Below, piece after piece: positions 55,395 through 62,887 of a stretch of 64,000 nt of DNA (position 1 is its first letter; each line of letters begins with the position of its first letter). Position numbers and translations under genes: made by a program. The stretch lies in NCBI GenBank assembly GCA_963779095.1, contig CAVZWU010000017.1:62001-126000 (forward strand), written 5' to 3'. Origin of the DNA: Roseiarcus sp963779095 (GTDB lineage: Bacteria; Pseudomonadota; Alphaproteobacteria; Rhizobiales; Beijerinckiaceae). The notes beneath the pieces are model-generated. The model did no database searches, was not told the DNA's origin, and was given only the letters and a program-made list of their open reading frames with translations.

Positions 55395-56795
55395 ATGGAC
55401 GGCAGCACGCGTTTCGAGCCGCATTATCGCGCCGTCGTCGCAGGAGGAGGACAGGCGGGTCTCTGCGCCAGCCATTTCCTGAGCGAAGCGGGAATCGACC
55501 ATGTCGTGTTCGAGAAGAAGACGGTCATGCACAAATGGCGCGAGGAGCGGTGGGACGCCTTCTGCCTCGTCACGCCGAACTGGCAATGCCAGCTGCCGGG
55601 ACACCCCTATGACGGACCCGAGCCGCGCGGCTTCATGGTGAAACACGAGATCCTCGACTATCTCGACGGCTTCGCGCGCAAGCGCAAGCCGCACGTGCGA
55701 GAGCATGTCGCGGTGCTGGCCATCGAGAAGCAGGCCGAGCGCTTCCGCGTTCTCACTTCGAATGGCGCCTGCACCGCCGACGCTGTTTTTCTCGCAACCA
55801 GCCTCTACGGCCATCCGAGCAGGCCGCGCGCTGCGGAACGGGTTCCCGAAGCGATCCTTCAGATCCACTCGGCCGAGTATCGCAATTCGGTGGCCCTGCC
55901 CGCCGGCTCGGTCGTGGTGGTGGGGTCCGGCCAGTCGGGCGCGCAGATCGCCGAGGACCTGCACCTCGCGGGCCGCAAGGTCCATCTCGTGACCGGGAAC
56001 GCCCCGCGCTGCGCGCGCTTCTATCGCGGACGCGACGTGGTCGACTGGCTGTGGGACATCGGCCAATACGCGATCACGGTGGCGGACGACCGCATGGGCC
56101 ACAAACGGCACGACACCAACCACTATCTGACCGGCCGCGACGGAGGCCGCGACATCGACCTGCGCGCCTTCGCGAGAGAGGGCATGTCGCTTTACGGCCG
56201 GCTCAATGCGGTCGCCGACAGCAAGATGCTGTTCGAGCCGAACCTCAAGTCCAATCTCGACGAGGCGGACCGCGTCTATAACGGCATCAACGCGCTGATC
56301 GACCGGCACATCGCGGAGAAGGGGCTCGCGGCGCCGGAGGGAGGGCCTTACGTTCCGGTCTGGGAGCCGGCTGAGGAGCCCGCCGAGCTCGACCTCAGCG
56401 CGGCCGGGGTGAGCGCTGTCATCTGGGCGACCGGCTTCGCCCCCGACTGGTCATACGCGCGCCTGCCAATCTTCGACGGGACGGGTTATCCGGTTAACCG
56501 GCGCGGGGTGACCAGTGTCCCGGGCGCCTACGTGCTGGGATTGCCATGGCTTTGGACGTGGGGGTCGGGACGCTTCCTCAGCGTCGGGCGTGACGCCGAG
56601 CACGTTGTCCGCCACGAAGTCGAACGGCGGGGCGGTGGGCGTCGATCGCTGAAGTTCGGCGCGCTGTTTGTTTTGCGCTGGCTGAACCCTCTCACGCGCT
56701 GTGCTTCTGGCGCTGCGCCGGAGCGCGCGGCGATGGCTTGGCAGGCTATCGCCAGGTCCAGGTCATCGACGCCACGAGCGGAGACTCGGGCGTGA
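55395..56795 (+). CDS. MSMEG_0569 family flavin-dependent oxidoreductase
   Basis: A 466-residue flavoprotein of the flavin-containing monooxygenase type. FAD motif VVAGGGQAGLCASHFLSEAG, then HKWREERWDAFCLVTPNWQC, NADPH motif VVVVGSGQSGAQIAEDLHLA and AVIWATGFAPDWSYARLPIF near the end. ATG 55395 begins the conserved N-terminus; 55356 is open but within the preceding gene. Last gene of the Nit1C cluster; its 3' end overlaps that of the convergent mutarotase-like gene by 50 bases. Confidence 0.9.
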   Translation: MDGSTRFEPHYRAVVAGGGQAGLCASHFLSEAGIDHVVFEKKTVMHKWREERWDAFCLVTPNWQCQLPGHPYDGPEPRGFMVKHEILDYLDGFARKRKPHVREHVAVLAIEKQAERFRVLTSNGACTADAVFLATSLYGHPSRPRAAERVPEAILQIHSAEYRNSVALPAGSVVVVGSGQSGAQIAEDLHLAGRKVHLVTGNAPRCARFYRGRDVVDWLWDIGQYAITVADDRMGHKRHDTNHYLTGRDGGRDIDLRAFAREGMSLYGRLNAVADSKMLFEPNLKSNLDEADRVYNGINALIDRHIAEKGLAAPEGGPYVPVWEPAEEPAELDLSAAGVSAVIWATGFAPDWSYARLPIFDGTGYPVNRRGVTSVPGAYVLGLPWLWTWGSGRFLSVGRDAEHVVRHEVERRGGGRRSLKFGALFVLRWLNPLTRCASGAAPERAAMAWQAIARSRSSTPRAETRA

Positions 56796-57546
56796 CGATG
56801 CGTGGGTTCGGCATGTTCAACGAATTTGGCGGCGCCGTCCATGGCTCGACGCAGACGCCGGCCTCCTCCATGTCATAAATGACCCAGTCTTCGCAGTCAG
56901 AACCGATGGTGAGCTCGAGCTCGCCCGGCCAGCGCACGACCGGATCGGCGCGCAGGTCGCGAAAGCAGTAATCCCAAGGCCTCGGCGCTGGCGCGGTCAA
57001 TGCGCCGCTCGGCAGCCCGGTCGGGTCATTGGCCCACATCAGCCCTGGCTCGACGTCGAGTTCGAGTTCGGCGGAGGCCGGCGTTCCGAGGAGGCGGCGG
57101 ACGAACCACGGATGCCAGCCGACCGCCGCCGGCATAGCCTCGCGCGCATGCAGTTCGATGCGAAACGTCGCCCGCCCCGTGCTGAGTTCGGCCCGCTGGG
57201 CCACACGGCACGGCCACGGCCAAGGATCGCCAAGTTCGATGCTCAGTTCACCGTCGCCGGTGACCCGCCATGGCCGATCAGTGACCAGCCCGTGCAAGGC
57301 ATGCGGCCCGCCGGTTGCCGCGAACTGATGCTGCCTGCCCTGAAAATTCAGGCTGGCGTCGCGCAGCCGGCCGACCCACGGCGCGATCACGAAGCTGCCG
57401 GAGTGAAATATGTCCTTCCCCTGCGCCACCAGCAATTCGTGACCGGCGACCCGGAACGAGCTGAGCCGGCCGCCGTCATCGGGGTCGAAGGTCGCGGCGC
57501 AGCCCTCCGCAGCAAGTCGCAATGGCGCCGTCATTGCGAAGTCCAC
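56746..57546 (-). CDS. Aldose 1-epimerase (mutarotase) family protein
   Basis: A galactose-mutarotase-like protein of 266 residues: GGRLSSFRVAGHELLVAQG near the N-terminus, FVIAPWVGRLRDASLNFQGR, GGPHALHGLVTDRPWRVTG with the histidine, and MPAAVGWHPWFVRRLLG with the second conserved histidine, plus VCVEPWTAPPNSLNMP with the glutamate. It interconverts sugar anomers before catabolism. Last gene of the minus-strand carbohydrate operon; its ATG overlaps the end of the SDR gene. Confidence 0.88.
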   Translation of the reverse strand: MDFAMTAPLRLAAEGCAATFDPDDGGRLSSFRVAGHELLVAQGKDIFHSGSFVIAPWVGRLRDASLNFQGRQHQFAATGGPHALHGLVTDRPWRVTGDGELSIELGDPWPWPCRVAQRAELSTGRATFRIELHAREAMPAAVGWHPWFVRRLLGTPASAELELDVEPGLMWANDPTGLPSGALTAPAPRPWDYCFRDLRADPVVRWPGELELTIGSDCEDWVIYDMEEAGVCVEPWTAPPNSLNMPNPRIVTPESPLVASMTWTWR

Positions 57547-58337
57547 CCGCCGTCCACAACGAGAACCGTGCCCGTGACCATCCGGCCCGCATCCGAGGCG
57601 AGATAGATGACCGCGGCGGCCACATCGCTGGTCAGCGCAAACTGCCTAAGCGGAATCTTGCTCAGTACGGCGGCCCGCGTCTCGGGCTCATCCAGAATCG
57701 GCGCCGTCCCCGGCGTATAAATGAAGGTCGGCGCGATGGCGTTGACCGTAATCGCATTCTTCGCCCATTCGAGCGCCAGCGCCTTGGTCATCATGTTCAG
57801 GCCGCCCTTGCTGGCGCAATACACCGACGCGTCCGGAAGACCCACGAGTCCCCCTTGCGAGCTGATGTTGACGATGCGGCCGCCCTGCCCCGACGCCGCC
57901 ATTGCGCGTGCGACCGCCTGGGTCATGAAGAATGCGCCGCGCAGGTTCACCGCCATCATCTCATCCCAGTCGGCCTCGGTCACATCGAAGGCGGCGCGGG
58001 CGAAGCCGAGGCCTGCGTTGTTGACGAGGACATCGACGCGGCCGTGGGCGCCGACGATGTCCGAAACGGCTTCGCCGATCGCGGCGACGCTTCGCACATC
58101 GAGCCGCTGGGGGCGCACGGCCAGACCGCGCGCCTCGGCTTCGGAGGCGACGGCGGCGGCGTCAGCGTATGTGCGTACGGTCGGCACAACGACGGCGCCG
58201 GTCTCAGCGAGCAGGATCGTTAGTTCGCGGCCGATCCCCCTCGACGCGCCGGTGACGACAATGACACGGCCGCTGAGATCAAACCGTCGCGCAGCAGCGG
58301 CGTTCGGCGCGGACTGATTTTCGCTATCGGACGCCAA
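57531..58337 (-). CDS. SDR-family NAD(P)-dependent dehydrogenase
   Basis: Classical short-chain dehydrogenase: GRVIVVTGASRGIGRELTIL (cofactor motif), VDVLVNNAGLGFARAAFDVT, IVNISSQGG with the serine, YCASKGGLNMMTKALALEW with tyrosine and lysine, and the C-terminal TGTVLVVDGGWTSQ. The TTG at 58337 has AAGGGGAG just upstream and starts near the domain; the longer open frame overlaps the ATPase end. It likely oxidises or reduces a sugar or polyol handled by the neighbouring importer. Confidence 0.85.
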   Translation of the reverse strand: MASDSENQSAPNAAAARRFDLSGRVIVVTGASRGIGRELTILLAETGAVVVPTVRTYADAAAVASEAEARGLAVRPQRLDVRSVAAIGEAVSDIVGAHGRVDVLVNNAGLGFARAAFDVTEADWDEMMAVNLRGAFFMTQAVARAMAASGQGGRIVNISSQGGLVGLPDASVYCASKGGLNMMTKALALEWAKNAITVNAIAPTFIYTPGTAPILDEPETRAAVLSKIPLRQFALTSDVAAAVIYLASDAGRMVTGTVLVVDGGWTSQ

Positions 58338-58395
58338 GTTCTCCCCTTTCGCAATGGAACACAGCCGCCGCAGAATGCGACGGCCGTTGCGACGA

Positions 58396-60279
58396 TCATC
58401 CCTGCGCGACGAGCTGAGTAATCCGCTCGATGTCAGCGTTAGCAACCGCGAACTCCCCCATGACCCGGCCGCGCGCCAGCACGACGACCTCGTCGGCCAC
58501 CGACATCGCCTGCTGCAGATTGTGCATAATCAAGATGACGGCCTGTCCGGCGTCGCGCGCGCGCCGGACCTGATCGAGCACCTGCTGGGTCTGGCGGACG
58601 GCGAGTGCGGCCGTCGGCTCATCGAGAATCAGGCAGCGCGACCCGTAGACGATCGCTCGCGCGATCGCGACGGCCTGCTTCTGGCCGCCGGACAACGTCG
58701 CCGCCGGGTCGCTCAGGCGGCGGCGCAGATCGACGCCGAGCCCGGCCAAGGCGTCGGCCGCGATGCGATCGGCCTTCTTCGCGTCATAGATGCGCAGCGG
58801 TCCGAACCGTCTAAGCGGCTCATTGCCAAGCACCATGTTGCGGGCGATCGGCATGAGGTCGCAGACCGCCAGGTCCTGGAACACTGTTGAGATCCCGGCT
58901 GCGCGTGCGTCGTGCGCGCTGCGCAGCGTCACGCGGCGTCCGTCGACCTCCACCGAACCGGAGGTGGGCTGGTAGACGCCCGAGAGCACCTTGATCAGCG
59001 TGCTCTTGCCGGCGCCGTTGTCGCCGAGCAGCGCCAGCACCTCGCCGGCGCGGGCCTCGATCGAGATGTTGCGCAGCGCGGTCACCGATTGGAAGGTCAT
59101 CGTGACGTCGCGGAGCGCAACAACGGGCGCGGCCACGCCCGCGCTTGGCCGCGGAGCGTCGACTGGGACCGCTGCGTCGAGCCGGCCAGCTTCTGCGGGC
59201 GAACGGTCCTCCTCGGCCATGACAATCGGTTGCTCGAGCGGGGCACGGTCGGGACTCATCACGAAGCGGTCAATGACAATGCGGTTGATCAACACCGCAA
59301 CGAGCACAACGACGCCGAGGAAGATGTTGACCCAATAGCCCTGAAGCCCGACCAGCAGGAGGCCGGCATTGACCATGGCGTACATGAACGCCCCAAGCAC
59401 GGTGCCCAGAACGCTGCCGTAACCGCCGGTGAGCAACGTGCCGCCGATGACAGTCATCGCGATCGCGATGAGCTCCCAGCCAACGCCGCGGTTCGCGTCG
59501 ATCGAGAAATATTGCACGGCTACGACAACTCCGGCGACGCCAGAGGTGAAGCCCGACAGCGCGAATAGCGTGACCGTCGTGCGAGCGACCGGCACGCCGA
59601 GATTCCTGGCCGCGGTAGGATTCTGCCCGATGGCGAAAGTCCAGTTCCCCATCCGGGTGCGCAATAGGAACAACGTCGCGAGCGTCGCGACCACGAGGAA
59701 CCACAGCAGCGACATTCGATAGCCGAACAGATGCTTGCCTGCGATCACCTGCGCGTAGGACGCGGGAAACTTGACCACAACAGGAAAGCCGCTGGTGTTC
59801 ATCGTCAGGACGCCGCGATAGACCAGCGACGTCGCCAGGGTGATGATGAACGACGGCAGCCCCGTGCGCACCTGAATGACGCCGTTGACGGCTCCGAGCG
59901 CGGCGCCAAACCCGAGCGTGCCAAGGAGAGTCACGACGGGCGGCAGACCCAGGACGTTGCCGAAATAGTACATCGCCCACCCGGTCAGGCCGACGATTGC
60001 GCCAACTGAGAGGTCGAAGTGGCCAGCGATCATCAGCAAGGTGACGCCGACTGCGACGATTCCGTATTGCGCCGCCAGGCTCGCGACGTTGACGCCGTTG
60101 TACTGCGAGAGGAACAAATCCGGACGCAGGATCGAGAACACCACGAACGCCGCGACGAGGCCGCCTAGCGAGGCCAGTTCGGGACGTTGCAGGAGGCGAC
60201 GAAGCACGTCGAAGGTTCCGTATGCCGGGCCACGCGAATTGGCGGACCCCGGCGGGCCGGCGATATTCGCCAGTGTCAT
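58396..60279 (-). CDS. Fused sugar ABC permease-ATPase
   Basis: A 627-residue protein. The first 340 residues are a ribose-type (RbsC-like) permease with eight to ten spans, including GHFDLSVGAIVGLTGWAMYY and the coupling loop GGTLLTGGYGSVLGTVLGA. A 50-residue linker leads to one ABC ATPase with Walker A LGDNGAGKSTLIKVLSGVYQ, signature TLSGGQKQAVAIARA, Walker B LILDEPTAALAVRQ and switch histidine IMHNL. Usual RbsA proteins have two ATPase domains; here a single one is attached to the membrane subunit, so a dimer gives the full transporter. Frame intact. The binding protein is next upstream. Confidence 0.9.
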   Translation of the reverse strand: MTLANIAGPPGSANSRGPAYGTFDVLRRLLQRPELASLGGLVAAFVVFSILRPDLFLSQYNGVNVASLAAQYGIVAVGVTLLMIAGHFDLSVGAIVGLTGWAMYYFGNVLGLPPVVTLLGTLGFGAALGAVNGVIQVRTGLPSFIITLATSLVYRGVLTMNTSGFPVVVKFPASYAQVIAGKHLFGYRMSLLWFLVVATLATLFLLRTRMGNWTFAIGQNPTAARNLGVPVARTTVTLFALSGFTSGVAGVVVAVQYFSIDANRGVGWELIAIAMTVIGGTLLTGGYGSVLGTVLGAFMYAMVNAGLLLVGLQGYWVNIFLGVVVLVAVLINRIVIDRFVMSPDRAPLEQPIVMAEEDRSPAEAGRLDAAVPVDAPRPSAGVAAPVVALRDVTMTFQSVTALRNISIEARAGEVLALLGDNGAGKSTLIKVLSGVYQPTSGSVEVDGRRVTLRSAHDARAAGISTVFQDLAVCDLMPIARNMVLGNEPLRRFGPLRIYDAKKADRIAADALAGLGVDLRRRLSDPAATLSGGQKQAVAIARAIVYGSRCLILDEPTAALAVRQTQQVLDQVRRARDAGQAVILIMHNLQQAMSVADEVVVLARGRVMGEFAVANADIERITQLVAQG

Positions 60280-60330
60280 CGAGCCCGCGCGGCGGTCAAC
60301 CCGCCACGCGACCCATGCCGTGCGCCAACG

Positions 60331-61323
60331 TCAGCGAACTCCCGCAGCGGCCAGCCCGGCGACGGCGTCCGCGTTCGTCTTATCGACAATCTGCGGACCG
60401 GTCAGGAAGTAGTTCGACTGGATGAGGCCGTACCTGATGTAGTGCACAAGCTCGAGCACCGAGATGTAGCCGCGCCACCACCCCTGCTGGTCCATCGTGA
60501 AATCCAGATCGCCTTTCTGGATCATGCCCACGATATCGGGGCTGACGTCGAAGCCGGCGGTTTGCAGCGGCCGCCCAACCGCCTGCTTGGCGGCGACCAT
60601 TCCAGCGGTTGCGGGTTGCCCGGTGGCGACGACTGCGTCCACATCCGGGTGCGCGCGAAGGTACGCCTCGACGATCGACGCGGTCTTGCCCGGATCGGGG
60701 TCGCCGGCGACGTGATCGTACTTGACGCCCTTCGCTTTGGCGACCTGCTCCATGCCCGCGCAGCGTTCGGTCTGGGTGCCGTCGCCAACCTCCTCTTGGA
60801 CGCAGATCATCGATTTCGCGCCCTTGTCGACGAAGCGGCTTGCCGCCATCTGGCCTGCGGCGTACTCGTCGGCGCCGACACGCGAGACGTAAATGTCGTT
60901 GGGGTCGCGCAACGGCTTGTCTTTGACGCTGGGCGCGGGATTGAAAGCGAGCGCGATCCCCTTGTCCTTCGCCTCCTTCGCCACCGCGTCGAGATCGCCG
61001 ATGCCGAGGATCAGAATGCCGTCAGGTTTCGCCGCGATGGTCTCCTCGATCTTCTCGGTGTACGAGGCAAGGTCGACGCTGGCCGGGTAGACATATTTGA
61101 CATCGACCCCGAGATCTTTGCCGGCCTGCTGGGCGCCGTTGTTCAGCACGCGAAAAAACCCGGAACTCGGATCGGCGAGTCCTTCGATATAGATCGTGAG
61201 GCGCTTGCCCTTGGTTAAATCGCCAGGGTAGTTCGACGATTCCGCGTGAGCGCCGGGAGGCGGCGAAACGATCGCCGCCATCGCCAAGGCGAGCAGCGAG
61301 GCAAGCGCAGTCATTGTCTTCAT
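60331..61323 (-). CDS. Sugar-binding protein of the ABC importer
   Basis: This 330-residue periplasmic protein has a signal peptide (ALASLLALAMAAIVSPPPGA), then a Peripla_BP_4-type (RbsB-like) fold: RLTIYIEGLADPSSGFFRVL, AKPDGILILGIGDLDAVAKE, CAGMEQVAKAKGVKYDHVAG and DAVVATGQPATAGMVAAKQA. Its position directly upstream of the fused permease-ATPase makes it the receptor. The ligand is probably a pentose, tetrose or polyol, judged only from the kinase and dehydrogenase in the operon. Confidence 0.88.
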   Translation of the reverse strand: MKTMTALASLLALAMAAIVSPPPGAHAESSNYPGDLTKGKRLTIYIEGLADPSSGFFRVLNNGAQQAGKDLGVDVKYVYPASVDLASYTEKIEETIAAKPDGILILGIGDLDAVAKEAKDKGIALAFNPAPSVKDKPLRDPNDIYVSRVGADEYAAGQMAASRFVDKGAKSMICVQEEVGDGTQTERCAGMEQVAKAKGVKYDHVAGDPDPGKTASIVEAYLRAHPDVDAVVATGQPATAGMVAAKQAVGRPLQTAGFDVSPDIVGMIQKGDLDFTMDQQGWWRGYISVLELVHYIRYGLIQSNYFLTGPQIVDKTNADAVAGLAAAGVR

Positions 61324-61452
61324 GTGACGAGCCTTTGGACGGGAGGTCGCGGAAGACTGTCAGGCTTAAGGTGGGGTTGTCAACGCATTGGCGCCTCCGG
61401 CCTCGGTTCGCCTTCGGCCGGATAACCAGCGTCCTTCACGGGGTTCGGTTGC
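61324..61452. other. Gap between DhaK-like and binding-protein genes
   Basis: About 130 bases without a gene. It could hold an internal promoter or a stabilising hairpin for the binding-protein message. No clear consensus sequence seen. Confidence 0.3.
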
Positions 61453-62442
61453 TCAGCGCCCCCACCGCAAGGCCGGCGTTTCCACAGGCGCGTCCCATAG
61501 CGGGAGAAGCGCCTCGTCAAGCATGGACACCGTGATGGAGCATCCGGCCATGTCGAGCGAAGTGACATAGTTTCCGACAAGCGAGCGAACGACGCGCGCG
61601 CCTCGCTTCTCGAGCGCGCTTCGGGCGGCGTTGTACATGAGATAGAGCTCCATCAGCGGCGTGGCGCCGAAGCCGTTGACCAGCAGCAGCGCGTCGCCGC
61701 GAGCCTCGTCGCCGAGATCGCTGGCGATCGCGCCGACCATCTCCTCGGCGATGGAATCCGCGGCGGCGAGTGGAACGCGACGACGCCCCGGCTCGCCATG
61801 GATTCCAACTCCCATTTCCATCTCTTTCTCGCCGAGATCGAATGTCGGCTTGCCCGCGGCCGGAACGGTGCAACTGGTCAGCGCCACGCCCATCGAGCGC
61901 GTGCGCGCGTTGACGCGCTGGCCAAGGCGTTTGAGGAACGCGAGGTCGCGACCCATCTCGGCGGCCGCGCCAACAATCTTCTCGACGACAAGCGTGCCGG
62001 CGACGCCGCGGCGCCCCACGCTGAAGGTCGAGGCTTCGACCGCCACGTCGTCATCCGTGACTATCGAGTCCATGAGGCCGTTGACCAGCTCGCCCGCCAT
62101 TTCGAAGTTCATGCGGTCGCCGGAATAATTCTTGACGATGAAAAGCACGCCCGCGCCGCCATCGACGGCTTCCGCCGCTGCGGTCATCTGGTCCGGGGTG
62201 GGAGAGGTGAACACTTGCCCGGGGCAAGCGGCGTCAAGCATTCCATAGCCGACGAACCCCGCGTGGAGGGGCTCGTGGCCGCTGCCGCCGCCCGAGATCA
62301 GCGCGACCTTGCCTGGAGTTAGCCGCGCGCGTCTGACGAATTTCCTCTCCGGCCCAAGCACCACGAGACCCGGATGCGCCGCCGCGAAGCCGTCGAGGCT
62401 CTCCGAAAGAATCGTGTCGACTGCGTTGACGAATTTTTTCAT
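61453..62442 (-). CDS. dhaK: DhaK-type dihydroxyacetone kinase subunit
   Basis: A 329-residue DhaK-family protein: KKFVNAVDTILSESLDGFAA, the substrate loop ALISGGGSGHEPLHAGFVGY, GVLFIVKNYSGDRMNFEMAG and ERLGQRVN-like TRSMGVALTSCTVP, then GIHGEPGRRRV. In this family dihydroxyacetone or a similar ketose binds a histidine. ATG 62442 has GGGAGGAACGG before it. The nucleotide-binding DhaL partner is not seen next to it, so the phosphate donor remains open; an EI-like gene lies upstream. It could serve erythrulose or other short ketoses. Confidence 0.88.
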   Translation of the reverse strand: MKKFVNAVDTILSESLDGFAAAHPGLVVLGPERKFVRRARLTPGKVALISGGGSGHEPLHAGFVGYGMLDAACPGQVFTSPTPDQMTAAAEAVDGGAGVLFIVKNYSGDRMNFEMAGELVNGLMDSIVTDDDVAVEASTFSVGRRGVAGTLVVEKIVGAAAEMGRDLAFLKRLGQRVNARTRSMGVALTSCTVPAAGKPTFDLGEKEMEMGVGIHGEPGRRRVPLAAADSIAEEMVGAIASDLGDEARGDALLLVNGFGATPLMELYLMYNAARSALEKRGARVVRSLVGNYVTSLDMAGCSITVSMLDEALLPLWDAPVETPALRWGR

Positions 62443-62464
62443 CTCCGTTCCTCCCAAGAGGCGA

Positions 62465-62887
62465 TCAGCGGCCTTCGCCGAGGAGCAGCACGAGGCGATG
62501 CACGAAATCAAAGATCAGGGTTTCGAGCTGCTGATTCTTGCTGGCGTTTCCAAGGTCCGGCAGAGCGAGCGTGATCTTGCATTCCGGGCGCGTCTCTGAC
62601 GCGGCGCCGAGGCGGCCCGGGTGCGCCCGCGAATAGGCTCTGAGAAACGCGGCCCGTTCAGGGGCGGAGAAGTGGCAGATTTCGAAGATGAGCGCGAGAT
62701 GACGCGGCGGGATCGGCACCTGATAGGACGGATTCGAGATTTGCGAGATGAAGCTTCGGTTCTTGCCGATCGCTTCGGCCAGCCGTTGACGCATGCCTGA
62801 AGGGCGACTCTCCAGCACGACCTTCAAAATCGCCTTGTATTCGGCGACCGCGCTCGATGCGTCGCGTCTCGGCCGTTCCTCACCCAT
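62465..62887 (-). CDS. HTH-type protein in the DhaK operon
   Basis: A 140-residue protein with a Cro/C1-like helix-turn-helix (RQRLAEAIGKNRSFISQISN) followed by YQVPIPPRHLALIFEICHFS and a helical tail. No signal or membrane span. It overlaps the stop of the EI-like gene by eight bases and ends 22 bases before the dhaK start, so it is part of the operon. It may regulate it, or sense kinase state; function unknown. Confidence 0.75.
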   Translation of the reverse strand: MGEERPRRDASSAVAEYKAILKVVLESRPSGMRQRLAEAIGKNRSFISQISNPSYQVPIPPRHLALIFEICHFSAPERAAFLRAYSRAHPGRLGAASETRPECKITLALPDLGNASKNQQLETLIFDFVHRLVLLLGEGR

